From NCBI GenBank assembly GCA_947044365.1, contig OX345637.1:14912916-14976915 (forward strand): a DNA stretch of 64,000 nt, given 5' to 3'. Both the position numbers and the translations under genes were made by a program. The notes under the pieces were generated by a model. That model worked only from the letters and a program-made list of their open reading frames with translations, did not search any database and had not been told where the DNA came from. This DNA is from Petrosia ficiformis (taxonomy: Eukaryota > Porifera > Demospongiae > Haplosclerida > Petrosiidae). The stretch's first letter is position 1. The number at the start of each line of letters is the position of its first letter. Positions 1 through 12,342 of the stretch are shown piece by piece.

Positions 1-93
1 ACCACGGAGAGAAATATTAATATTCTGACGACCACACAAGATAATCGTTTCTACAATAGAGCGGAGAATCTGCCTGTTCTTCTGGATGGTGTC
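1..93 (-). pseudogene. hAT-type (DUF4371/ZMYM1-like) transposase fragment
   Basis: Read on the minus strand this edge encodes NRQILRSIVETIILCGRQ, a pattern I recognise from DUF4371/ZMYM1-like hAT transposases, which typically carry an ETI-x-CGRQ-x-x-LRGH segment. The fragment runs off the left end of the window, so most of the protein, including the catalytic region, is not visible. It abuts an integrase-like fragment in another frame at 96-386, so the two may be debris of separate insertions. The family call rests on a short motif only. Confidence 0.4.
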
Positions 94-95
94 TC

Positions 96-386
96 TCAAT
101 CCTCGTCCACCACCAGTCTTGGGGTAGTTATACTCTTCTTCTGCCCGCCAATATAATACAGCCTTCCCTCATCCATGAGAAAGTACTTGCTTCTTTTTCT
201 AATTCCGAGTTTGTACTGTTTGCTTGCATCTGGAGGATACTCTCTGCGAGACAAGTAATTGTATAGCTCCGAGGAAGTGTATTTCCTGTCAGATTTGGGT
301 TCATTAGGTATGGGCTCTTCAACCTCCATCTCGAGAAGTAACCAACTCGCACCAGCAAACAACTGCCAGCAGTTACAACAAAGCAC
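96..386 (-). pseudogene. Integrase-type (KRBA2/gypsy-like) N-terminal fragment
   Basis: A 96-codon open frame contains the stretch LYNYLSRREYPPDASKQYK followed by IRKRSKYF, GRLYY and RLVVDE. This layout resembles the region just before the H2C2 zinc-binding domain of gypsy/Ginger-type integrases and of KRBA2-like proteins. The zinc-binding and DDE parts are missing, because the frame stops at RLVVDED and is followed by hAT-like sequence. It is most likely a dead mobile-element fragment downstream of gene 1. Confidence 0.4.
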
Positions 387-420
387 ATGTCCCTAGATCT
401 CCAAGGTGACCACAATCACG

Positions 421-640
421 GTATATGTATCGATAAGTAACCACACCCATAATACCGTAGAATTCTTCATTGTGTGTGTGTTTTGTTTTTCAAAATTGGT
501 TACAGAAAATCAAAATTAGTTTCAGGAATTCAAAATCAACAAAAGCACAAAAAAATTAGAAAAAAGCCTAAAATCACAAAATTAAAGGGAAATTATCAAA
601 CTTGAAATATCAGTAAAACTGTTTATTTCAAAAGAAAGTT
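421..640. other. 3' flank of gene 1
   Basis: No gene is seen. An AATAAA polyadenylation hexamer on the minus strand lies at 622-627, about 14 nt after the gene 1 stop, which would give a very short 3' UTR. The flank resembles the sequence downstream of gene 2 (about 29450-29820) and gene 3 (about 37880-38118), so the duplicated unit extends past the stop codon. In gene 3 the hexamer is kept at 38100-38105; in gene 2 it has become AATATA. Confidence 0.55.
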
Positions 641-1141
641 TTAAGTATCAAAACCCCTGGAAGCATCAACATAATCACCGTCATTTCGCAATGTAGCAAA
701 TCCACTGTAAATAAAGAAAAACATCACGATACAAATTATGTTATACACGAATGATCCATAACACCAGTCACATGATACTTTTTATAGACAAACACTATTA
801 CATATGTAGAAAATCACATTATGTGCAACAGTTATCACATGATAATATTAACATTAGTCACATGATATCTTAGCTCTTATGAAAGGGAACCCCCATTAAA
901 TGGGAGATGATAGCCAGTAGGTATTAATGAAACAAGTCAATAGAACAGAACCACATTAGAAACTCAGTAATCATTCCTTCTAAGTGTCCCATTATCCTTC
1001 TCCCCCAGAGCTATACTTCCAATATGTTAACTTACCCTGTGCGCTTTTTCTTCTTCCGGAAACAGAATATTGCAGCTCCAGCAATGATGGCTATTATTAT
1101 TATAGCTACAGGTACAACAACACCAGCTGCAATCTTACCAG
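641..1141 (-). CDS. Gene 1 exons 23-24: transmembrane helix and cytoplasmic tail
   Basis: Exon 23 (1036-1141) encodes [16 protein letters not shown] and continues through [11 protein letters not shown], a helix of about 24 residues, then the basic stop-transfer RKKKKRT. Exon 24 (641-704) encodes [20 protein letters not shown] and a TAA stop at 641-643. The tail has a DYVDAS tyrosine that could be phosphorylated; in genes 2 and 3 the matching residue is Phe (DFDDAS) and a later GYGTST tyrosine is present instead. No ITIM, SH3 or PDZ consensus is evident. Confidence 0.78.
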
Positions 1142-1239
1142 CTATGATATGATATAGAAATCAAATTATATTTTATTAATTTTATTAATATACGTACCGT
1201 TTGAACTCTTCTGCTTGCTTGCTATAAGAATTAAAATTA

Positions 1240-1274
<35 letters not shown>

Positions 1275-4200
1275 AATGAAGTCATAATTATATATTTTAA
1301 ACATTTGCTCTTATCTGCTAATTTTGAAACTAAATTTTGCGTCCGTTGCTAATTATAAACAAAAACCGAAAATCTTACATTAATTATTGTACTTCTATAT
1401 GCATGCATATATCATGAAAACTTACGGTGGCTTCCTGAACTAGGTACTGTGAAGTTATAATCTTTGACAAGAACAGTTCCAAGTATATTCTTAGCATATA
1501 GAAGTAAATCATGTTTTGAGTTTCCAAAGTCACTTGTTGACTCTGTCAAGAAGTTTTTAAATGTATGGTCAGTTAATGGATGTGGTATTTTCAGACTCTC
1601 ATTCTTTTTTGTGGTGCCCTAAAATGAATAATAATAATTATGTAGTATATTCTATTGCTATGGTAACAAGTAATGCATTACAATGGTTGAGTGAAGATCC
1701 ATTACCTTTAGATAATATAATATTTCTGTAGCAGGTATTACACTGTTATCAGATACTGTTAATGAAAAGTTTGCTTTGTCATCTATAACAACTACAAGTT
1801 CTATTGAAACAACAACTCCATTAGGAGGACCTGAAAATGTAATTATGAATATAATAATTATATAACATATCACAAGATTACTGGCAACATATAATTATAT
1901 GGTCTGCACACATTGACAAGAATTACCGAATACAAAAGTGACATCATTTACATGAGCATCTCCTAGTGTGTTCTTAGCACATATATTCAATACATGATTT
2001 CCAATACCCAGATGCTCTACAGACTCAGTTAAGAAGTTAGTAAAATTATGTTGTGATCCATTTATTAATGGGTGTAATAGGGGTAGAGTCCTGTTTTCTG
2101 TAGTGCCCTGTAAAATGGTATGACATTATTAATAAAGACTAGAATGATATGGTTTTGTCAGAGCTTAGATAATGACAATAATTACAAATATAGAATGTTA
2201 TCATTACCTTCAGATAAACTAGAATCTCTTTAGCAGGTGCTGAACTATTATCAGATACTGTTATTGAAAAGTTTGCTTTGTCATCAATAACTTTTAGATA
2301 CACTGAAGCACGAACTTTATCAGGAGGACCTAATTATAAATTATAAATCAAATTTTGAATTTAATGTTCTGTTATGATGACAAATTTAATTATAAATATA
2401 ATATATAATATTATTGTTGTATTACTTTATACTTATAGTCAGTGTTTCCCACAAAATTTCACCAAAGCGCTCACTCTTACACCCACACCAATTATAATCA
2501 GTACCACACCCAAAAACATCGACATCATTAAAATTTCCAGTAATTATTGTAGTAACTATATAGTAAGCTTCGAGTTTCTTCTAGCTTTGATGCAAGTATC
2601 AGCCGTCTTGATTCACTAGAAATTACTGGATCGGCACTCGATAAGTCGTGGGCAGGGCTGAGAGGCGTCGCCCACGAACAGGCAAAAAATATTTTTCCAT
2701 ACTCACCACAGTCTTACAACTTACCTTAGTTCAGCACGATGATTAACGAGTACAGAATATAGTATCTAACTATTTTTCTGGATGTTTCGTGAGAAAAGTC
2801 GAATGTTAAAAATTATGTAAGTAACGCCCAGTCAATTAGCTTTAATTAAAGGCGTGGCTTCCGCTTCGTGTTCAAAGCGATCTTTTAATACGCTTAACGC
2901 GCTTTGTGGGAAACAGTGATTATAGTAATAACAATGAATTTAAACTTCATATTGTGTAGATTAAACAATTAAACTTTGAACTACAAAGTAACTTATTGAT
3001 TTAAGCAAGAGTTCATTCAGAGCATCATGTGACACTCATGAGCTCCTGAAAATTTAATCACAATATTTTCTCAGTTATAAACTTACCTCCTACAAAGTTT
3101 TGATATACCAGTTGTGCTGTTCCAATACCATTTCTAGCTGTACATGTAATATTTCTTGTATTCATTTTAGAAGTAGCATTTGTAATCACCATCTCAATTG
3201 AGTGTGTACCATTTCTTTTAATAATCCAGTTGCTCTCATTTCCAGATTGAGGAAATATTTGTAGACTTAAATTAGTCACTGGTGGTAAAGAGTCACGAAC
3301 AGTACATTTCAGAGAAACATTAGATCCTGTTTTTATTTCAGACCATATTGTTGTGTTAGTACCCTCACTAAAGTGTAGTTCACCTATAATAATAGATACA
3401 AGAATACTATAGCTAGTCATTACACAAGATATTGTTTATTACCTACTGCAAAAGGGACATTTTTTACAGGTACATCTCCTAGTGTGTTCTTAGCATATAC
3501 CTTCACTACATGATCTGTAGTACCCAGATGATCTACAGATGTAGTTAAGAAGTTTTTAAAAGTATATTTTGATCCATTTATTAACGGGTTTGGTAAAGGT
3601 AGAGTGGTGTTGTTAACTGTAGTGCCCTGTAAAATGGTATGATATTATTAATAAAGACTAGAATGATATGGTTTTATCAGAGCTTAGATAATGACAATAA
3701 TTACAAATATAGAATGTTATCATTACCTTCAGATAAACTAGAATCTCTTTAGCAGGTGCTGAACTATTATCAGATACTGTTATTGAAAAGTTTACTGTGT
3801 CATTAGTAACTATTATATCCACTGAAGCATCAACTTTATCAGGAGGACCTAATTATAAATTATAAACTTTGAATTTAATGTTCTGTTATGATGACAAATT
3901 TAATTAAAAATTAATTATGTGTAAATAGTAATTATAAACTATAATAAAATAATTGTAATTATAAATAAAACAATTATATTATTATTATAATTATATAGAG
4001 GAGTTTATTTAGGAATAACCCTCCTAACGGTGTTAACTTGGCGACGAAGTCCACAGAAAGACAGACACTCAAAAGAGCGCCCATCAAACTGGGACTATTT
4101 GATGGGAATGACTAACCACAACATATAGTCCCAGTTTGATGGGCGCTCTTTTTTTAAGGAGGCAGCATGGCTTAGTGGTTGGAGCTTGAGCCTCCTGATC

Positions 4201-7200
4201 TAAGGGTCTGTGGTTCGAGTCCAGCTGCGGTCATGTTGTTTCCTGAAAAGAGAGTGTCTGTCTTTCTGTGGACTTCGTCGCCAAATATATTATTATTGTT
4301 GTATTACTTTAATACATAGTAATAACAATGAATCTAAACTTCATATTGTGTAATTTAAACAATTAAGCTTTGAACTGTTAAGTAACTTATTGATTTAAGC
4401 AGGAGTTCATTCAGAGCATCGAGAAGTGACACTCATGAGCTCCTGAAAATTCAATTCTATTATTTTATCAGTTATAAACTTACCTCCTACAAAGTTTTGA
4501 TATACCAGTAGTGCTTTTCCAATACCATTTCTAGCTGAACATACAATATTCCTTTTATTCATTTTAGAAGTAGCATTTGTAATCACCATCTCAATTGAGT
4601 GTGTACCATTTCTTTTAATAATCCAGTTGCTCTCAGCTTCAGCAGGAGGAAATATTTCAAGTTTAGTCACTGGTGGTAAAGAGTCACGAACAGTACATTT
4701 CAGAGAAGCATTAGATCCTGTTCTTATTTCAGACCATATTGATGTGTTAGTACCCTCCCTAAAGTGTAGTTCACCTATAATAATAGATACAAGAATATTA
4801 TAGCTACTCATTACACAAGATATTGTTTATTACCGTATGCAAAAGTTACGTCTTTGACATGAACATCTCTTAGTGTGTTCTTAGCATATACCTTCAATAC
4901 ATGATTTCCAATACCCAGATGATCTACAGACTCAGTTAAGAAGTTAGTAAAAGTATATTTTGATCCATTTATTAATGGATAGGGTAAAGTTAGAGTGATG
5001 TTGTGTTCTGTAGTGCCCTGTAAAATGGTATGATATTATTAATAAAGACTAGAATGATATGGTTTTGTCAGAGCTTAGATAATGACAATAATTACAAATA
5101 TAGAATGTTATCATTACCTTCAGATAAACTAGAATCTCTTTAGCAGGTGCTGAACTATTATCAGATACTGTTATTGAAAAGTTTACTTTGTCATCAGTAA
5201 CTATTATATCCACTGAAGCATTAACTTTATCAGGAGGACCTAATTATAAATTATAATTCAATTTGAATTTATTGTTCTGTTGTGATGACAAATTTAATTA
5301 AAATATAATTATAACTAAGTAAATAGTAATTATAATAATCAATTGTAACCAGAAATAAAATAATTATATTATTATTGTTATATAATTATGCAGGAAATAG
5401 TATTACTATAATACATAGTATTAGTAATGAATCTAAACTTCATATTGTGTAAATCAAATAATTAAACTTTGAACTATAAAGATTTAAGTAGGAGTTTATT
5501 CAGAGCTTGTGTGACACTCATGAGTTATTGAAAATTCAATCACAATATAATGTATTTTAAGTCATGAACTTACCTCCTACAAAGTTATGATATACCAGTT
5601 GTGCTGTTCCAATACCATTTGTAGCTGAACATATAATATTCCTTGTATTCATTTTAGAATTAGCATTTATAATCACCATCTCAATTGAGTGTGTACCATT
5701 TCTTTTAATAATCCAGTTGCTCTCATTTTTAGCAGGAATCATTTCAAGTTGAGTCGCTGATGGTGAAGAGTCACAAACAGTACATTTTAAAGAAACATTA
5801 GATCCTGTTCTTATTTCAGACCATACTGTGTTATTACCCTCACAAAAGTGTATTTCACCTATAATAATAGATACAAGAATACTATAGCTAGTCATTACAC
5901 AAGATATTGTTTATTACCGTATGCAAAAGTGATATCTTTGACATGAGCATCTCCTTGTGTGTTCTTAGCATATACATTCAATACATGATCTTTAGTATCC
6001 AGATGTTCTACAGATGTAGTTAAGAAGTTTTTAAAAGTATATTTTGATCCATTTATTAACGGGTATGGTAAAGTTAAAGTGATGTTGTTATCTGTAGTCC
6101 CCTGTAAAATGGTATGACATTATTAATAAAGACTAGAATGATATGGTTTTATCAGAGCTTAGATAATGATAATAATTACAAATATAGAATGTTATCAATA
6201 CCTTCAGATAAACTAGAATCTCTTTAGCAGGTGCTGAACTATTATCAGATACTGTTATTGAAAAGTTTAATTTGTCATTAATAGCTTTTACATCCAATGA
6301 AGCACCAACTTTATCAGGAGGACCTAATTATGACAAAAAATTATAAATACATTTTGCGTAAATTTGAATTTGATGTTCTGTTGTGATAACATTTGTAATT
6401 AGTACTTCCCCCCATTTCTTTCCTGTTTCATCACAACTGATCTTCCATTTATGAAGGAAACAACCTCTGGATAAGACTTCTTTAAAATAGCATCAGATCC
6501 AACTATCAAATCAGGTGACACTGTTGTGTTAGTACCTTCCTTGAAGTTAATTTCCTTTGATTTGACAACCCCATACGAACAAGCCAACATGAAAAGAAAC
6601 ATTGGCAAAATCATCGTGTAGTAAACAGGGTGGAGTTAGTTACTACAGAATTAATTAACGTTCGAGGTGGTTGTACCTCATGAGGACCCAAGCCGGTAAT
6701 AGTGTCAGGCAGTCAGTAATGGAACTTCAGCAGAGCACTGGACCACCATTATGTTATTGTGTCAATGTGCTATCTTGTGTTTATTCACGCCACTGTCATT
6801 TTCCAAAAAGATTCATTAGTTATTATTAGAGTGGTTGCCTCTGATACTTGGGCTGCAAGCATAATCATAGTGCCAACAGGCAAAATCGGGAACCCCCCTT
6901 CCAATATAATTTCTACAGTTCGATAATTTCTTTTCCTCCCATGAATGTTCTAGGTACTTCCCTTCCTTGTATACCACTCCGAGGAACAACTCCTTTCCTC
7001 ACATGAACATTGTTGGCTGGTCACCACAGATATTTGCAGGATTTCCTACAGTTGGAATTGGACAAACCAGACTCGTCTACCTTGTCATGGCCTAGGTGTC
7101 CTACCCCCATTCAAGTTGAAGGACTGAGGTGGTACCTATTATATGTCCCGAACCAGACATTTGCTGCTTTCATCTGGACAGGCTTCTATAACAGCTTCTA

Positions 7201-10200
7201 TGTTGGCTTTGACCATCAGCCATCCTCAGTTGCAAATCCAGCAGTTGTACAGAGACACATTGCAAAAGAAGTAGCAGCTGTACGCTTAGTAGGGCCAGAC
7301 GCCGAGGCTATAAGTTCATAGGTACATACGAGTCCACTTTGGCTTGTACCCAAATCACATCAGGTCAACAAAAGGAGAATGATCGTAGACCTGTCGTTCC
7401 TAGCAGGCCACAGCGTGAATGACAGCATCTCTCCAGAGCTGTTTGCTATCCTATGCTTCAGTGGATGATGCATTGGAGCACATTCACATTTGGAATGCTG
7501 CACACAGCTGGTAAAGATGAACCTGAGAAATACTTATCGCATGGTTCCCATTCACCCTCATGACCAGTCCCTGCTAGAAATTTCTTGGTAAGGAAGAACA
7601 TATGTCAACGGTATGTCAACTGTGCCTTACCATTTGGTCTACAGTAATTGTTTGGGTGCTACACTCCCATGAGGTGTGCTACTAGCTGCATTACCTCGAT
7701 GACTTTCTATTGTTGGATTAACTTCACCGATGTCGAAGGTCTCTCACACACATTCCAACAGTTGGGAATATCTTTGGCCTCAAACAAAACCGAGAGTCAA
7801 TGTTAATCCAGCAACATATTTCTGTGGTGCATATGTATCCCATCCATAAACTGGCACACCTGCTCGTAACTATAACTATCTATATTAATGTATGTATATT
7901 TTTGATAAGCTCATAGGGTATACCACTGGCCCAAAGTGCTCCTTATTTGGCACTGCACAGTTCACTCTTTTGAGACAGATGACGCAATTAATTATGATTA
8001 CAATGTCACTAACAGTAATGTAGGGATGGTCCGGAAAAACAATGGCCGCCAATATATGATTTCAAATCTCTTCTGATACATATATATATACAGATAGGTC
8101 TTGATACACTCATAAATATCAAATATTTTATGGCATATTTTATGGCCCGTGGGGTCATCTCTATGATTGCTTTCCATGGGGTTGAATCTATAAATATATA
8201 TAATGATTATGAGGTGCATATACAATATATACAGCTGTTCAAGGAGGTTTTTCAGAAATATCACCGAGAGTGATATTTCTGCAAAACCTCCGAGGACAGC
8301 TGTATATATTTAATATACACCAAATAATCATTATATATACGATAAATATTATGATTATATTTTCTGACAATATCATTCTTTGTTCACCCATTTTTAAATT
8401 AATTATTTTTTATTGGAGGTGTGTCAGTGCATGCGCACAATCATCAGTTGCACCATCATTGCCTCTTTAGGAGTTGCTCTGTTTGTCTTATCTGTTGGTA
8501 TCCTTTTCAATCAATGGCTCAGTGTAAAGAAGCTGAAATTGTGTCTAACAAAAAGAAAAGGCCTTCCCTTTTGTTATGTCGTAAGCTACTCTATGAGAAA
8601 CCGGTGATAGCACAGGGTTGTCAACCACCAACAAAAAAGGTTCATCAAGACATGTGATGACGAAGTACACTTATCTAGAAAAAGCCAAGTTGTAAGAACA
8701 CCGAGAGATCTCAGCTGTGGGCCTTTAAGTGTTTAAAGAATGGCTTAAGTTCCATGCTTCCGGTGAGAGTGAGGAACCGGTTGTGAAGTATGTCAAAGCA
8801 GATATGTTCAGTGAAGATGCTGAGAAAGTGTGTGCGATAATGCAAATTTGTTCTAGAAGCAAGACAACAGAATGGTGATCATTAAAGCCCTAAGACACTT
8901 CTTCAGTTGTCCACAAATTTACAAAACTGGGCTCTTGCTCAGAACCCCAACACATGTCGTTTAATGGACGGGAGAGATCCTTCATTTCAGTCATTTCATA
9001 ATGTGTTGAATAATACTTCAAAGAAATTGCTTGCTAGTGGTGTTGGGGCCGTGAAACAACAAGCAAAAATCATTACATCTGATGAAGATGTTCTTTGGAG
9101 TAAAGGTGTAATTGGAACCCACACACCTACCTCACTGTTAAATGCAGTTTTTTTTTACCGCGGTGTGTATTTTTGCCTGCATGAGGGAAATGAACATCGC
9201 CAGCTTAAATTAAGTCAAGTTGAATTGAAGGAAGTTACCAGCCCAACTGATAGTGCTAAAATTGTAAAGTGTGTTGTTTACACAGAGCATGGATCGAAAA
9301 ATCGAAAGGGAGTCATTCATCACTTGCATTTAAACAAGGTAGTTACCCATTATGCTGATTCCACTCTTGGTGAAAGATGTTTCGTTTACTTAATGGAACT
9401 TTGTTTCGAAACTATCTGATGTGGCAAAAGAGAAGGATTTGTTTTATTTTAAACCAAAAGTGAAATTTGATAAGGAGGACTCCTGTTAATATTTTGACAT
9501 ACCAGTAGGACACAATATATTATCTCGAAAACTAGCCGACATGTTTACACATGCAGGACTGGACTGCCACGCGATGCATAACCACAGTTTGAGAGCCACC
9601 GGTATCAGCAGATTGTACAATTCTGGTGTACCTGAGAAACACATTATGGAGCGGTCAGGGCATTTGAGTGTTAGTGGTGTACGTCAATATAAATGAACAA
9701 GTGATCAGCAGCGTGTAAAGGTTTCTGAAGTGATATCTAAACCTACAACAATGATGGCAAGTGAGCAGAGCAAAACTATCTCTCAAATGATTGAATCCCA
9801 TAGCCATGTAAAATGTGTTCGACACATTAAGGATCTTCATGGATGTACAATTAACATTAACTTTAACAAGTAGCTAATGAGTGGATGAACAACTTTTTTT
9901 TCTGTGGAAGTGTAAATTCATTTATTCAATTATAACCTTAGAAGGAATTTCAATCGCATACAATTGCCTCCATCTTTGTGCATGTTGTGGAGGTAGTATA
10001 TGTAAAAAATATCAACCTATTAACAGGTATATATACAAAACAAGTGTATATAGAGAAAAAAAAATCCCTATATTTGCTTTGTGATGACTGACTGAAGTAC
10101 TCCTTCAGGTTCTAAATGATGACTTCCTTGTGTTGAAACTCAACAACCTATCATATTTACTTGTTAAAGATTCTTGCATAATATTTATACCGTTTCTCTC

Positions 10201-10370
10201 TTATATACAACAGTTATTACCAGTTTTACATTTTTTTCTGAAGCTTCCTGGCTGGTCTGTAGCTCAAACGCACATTCTTTTACGTGCCACGCCCATTAAT
10301 TGACCGAGCCCCCGGGAATGACGCAACTTCCTTAACTACGTATACAACGCATTGTTGCGCAAGTGACAAG

Positions 10371-10408
<38 letters not shown>

Positions 10409-10502
10409 TATAGATTCAATCCCGTGGAAAGCAATTATAAGGATGGCCCTACGGGCCATAAATATATACCTGGGCTTCAATTGGTAGGAAAATATAATCA
10501 TA

Positions 10503-10536
<34 letters not shown>

Positions 10537-12185
10537 TTTTTCTTGCGTCCACCTGTGCGAGTATGTGCTGTATATGTAGTTAAGAAAGTTGCGTCATTTC
10601 CGGGGGCTCGGTCAATTAATGGGTGTGGCACATAAAAGAATGTGTGCTCGAGCTCTACAGACCAGCAGAAAGAAAGCTGCTTGTAGCTAAGTAGCTTACG
10701 TAGAAACTGGAACTAGTAGCTAGCTATTCTGCCTGAAATATATTCCTAAAGTTCTACAAGGTCCTTTGAAAGGTAAGGAGAGTAGATAATCAGAATAATA
10801 AAATTAATAGGCTGTTGTGTTTCAGGCATGATAAAGCCAGCCATGATTACTGAATGCTGGACACCACAAAGCAGTCATAGGGATACGTTCTTCTCTATAT
10901 ATCTTGTTATCACTAACAATACCTTCTACATGGCCAGAAATGTTTACTATAAACATTATTTTGTGTCCCAAATGTGTTTTTAGATTATTATCATTACATT
11001 ATAAAGGTTCTTACCTCCAACAAAATTCTGATAGGTCAGGAAAGCTTGTGTTTTACCAGTGCTAGCAAAACAAGTATAGTTGATAGAATTGTTCATGTTA
11101 GCTTTTGTAATCATCACTCTTATTGATGTATCGTTTACTTTAATGATATTAACATTCTCTCCATCTGGTATAACTACTAGTTCAGTGACTTTTGGATATG
11201 ACTTTATAACAGTACATTGCAGGACACCATCTTTGCCTTCTTCCATTTCAGTCCATATAGATGTGGCATTCTTACCTTTCGAAAATACTGGACCCTCTAA
11301 AGAACGAATATGTATATGTATAATTATATATGTATAATTATGTACGTATGTATGTACATGTATATATGTATGTATGTATGTACGTATGTATGTATGTATG
11401 TATGTATGCATGTATGTATGTATGTATGTATGTATGTATGAATGTATGTATATATGTATGAATGTATGCATGTATGTATATATGTGTGTATGTATGTATG
11501 AATGTATGTATGCATGTGTGTGTGTGTGTATGTACTGTATGTATGCACGTATTTACGTACGTACGTACGTACGTACGTACGTATGTATGTATGTATGTAT
11601 GTATGTATGTATGTATGTATGTATAATGTATGTATATATGTATCTATGTACGTATGTATGTATGCACTGAAAATATAGAGTTGTTAAAAATACAAATGTA
11701 TTGGTTAGTACAGTTACAAGGATGCATTTAATTGTTATGACTGCATGATAAAGCATACTTATACCAATCATCATGTCTAACATATCATATTAGATGCACA
11801 AGAAAGGTTTGGAAACCTAATTAAAACATTTATTCAGCTCCCTTGTACATATTGGTACATGTATATATTGTTACCACACAGTCATAACAACCTGAACCAC
11901 CAATTAAATTATAATTTACTATTCACTGCAACTGTACTATAAAATAAATTAACAATCTTATTTTTGCAGTGTATGTATGTGTGTATGTAGGTATATATGT
12001 ATGTATGTATATATACATACGTATGTATGTATGTATGTATGTATGTATGTATGTATATATACGTACGTATGTATGTATGTATGTATGTATGTATGTATAT
12101 ATGTATGTATGTATGTATGTATATACATGTATGTATGTATGTATGTATGTATGTATGTATGTATGTATGAATGTATGTATGTATG

Positions 12186-12219
<34 letters not shown>

Positions 12220-12297
12220 TGTATGTATGTATGTATGTATGTATGTATGTATATATGTATATACACAATCACCACAGCGACCATGCAACATAGATGG

Positions 12298-12342
<45 letters not shown>

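Noticed and set aside
3058..3420. Each array Ig read as a separate small gene starting [12 protein letters not shown]
   Set aside because: The ATG lies in a short intron between FN3b and Ig; consistent GT/AG sites and phases in all copies support splicing. Kept only as a finding about intronic starts.
7998..8607. Small open frames near the hairpin (88, 66, 64 and 78 codons)
   Set aside because: AT-rich or overlapping shadows; only the recombinase-related reading from about 8700 on has recognisable residues.
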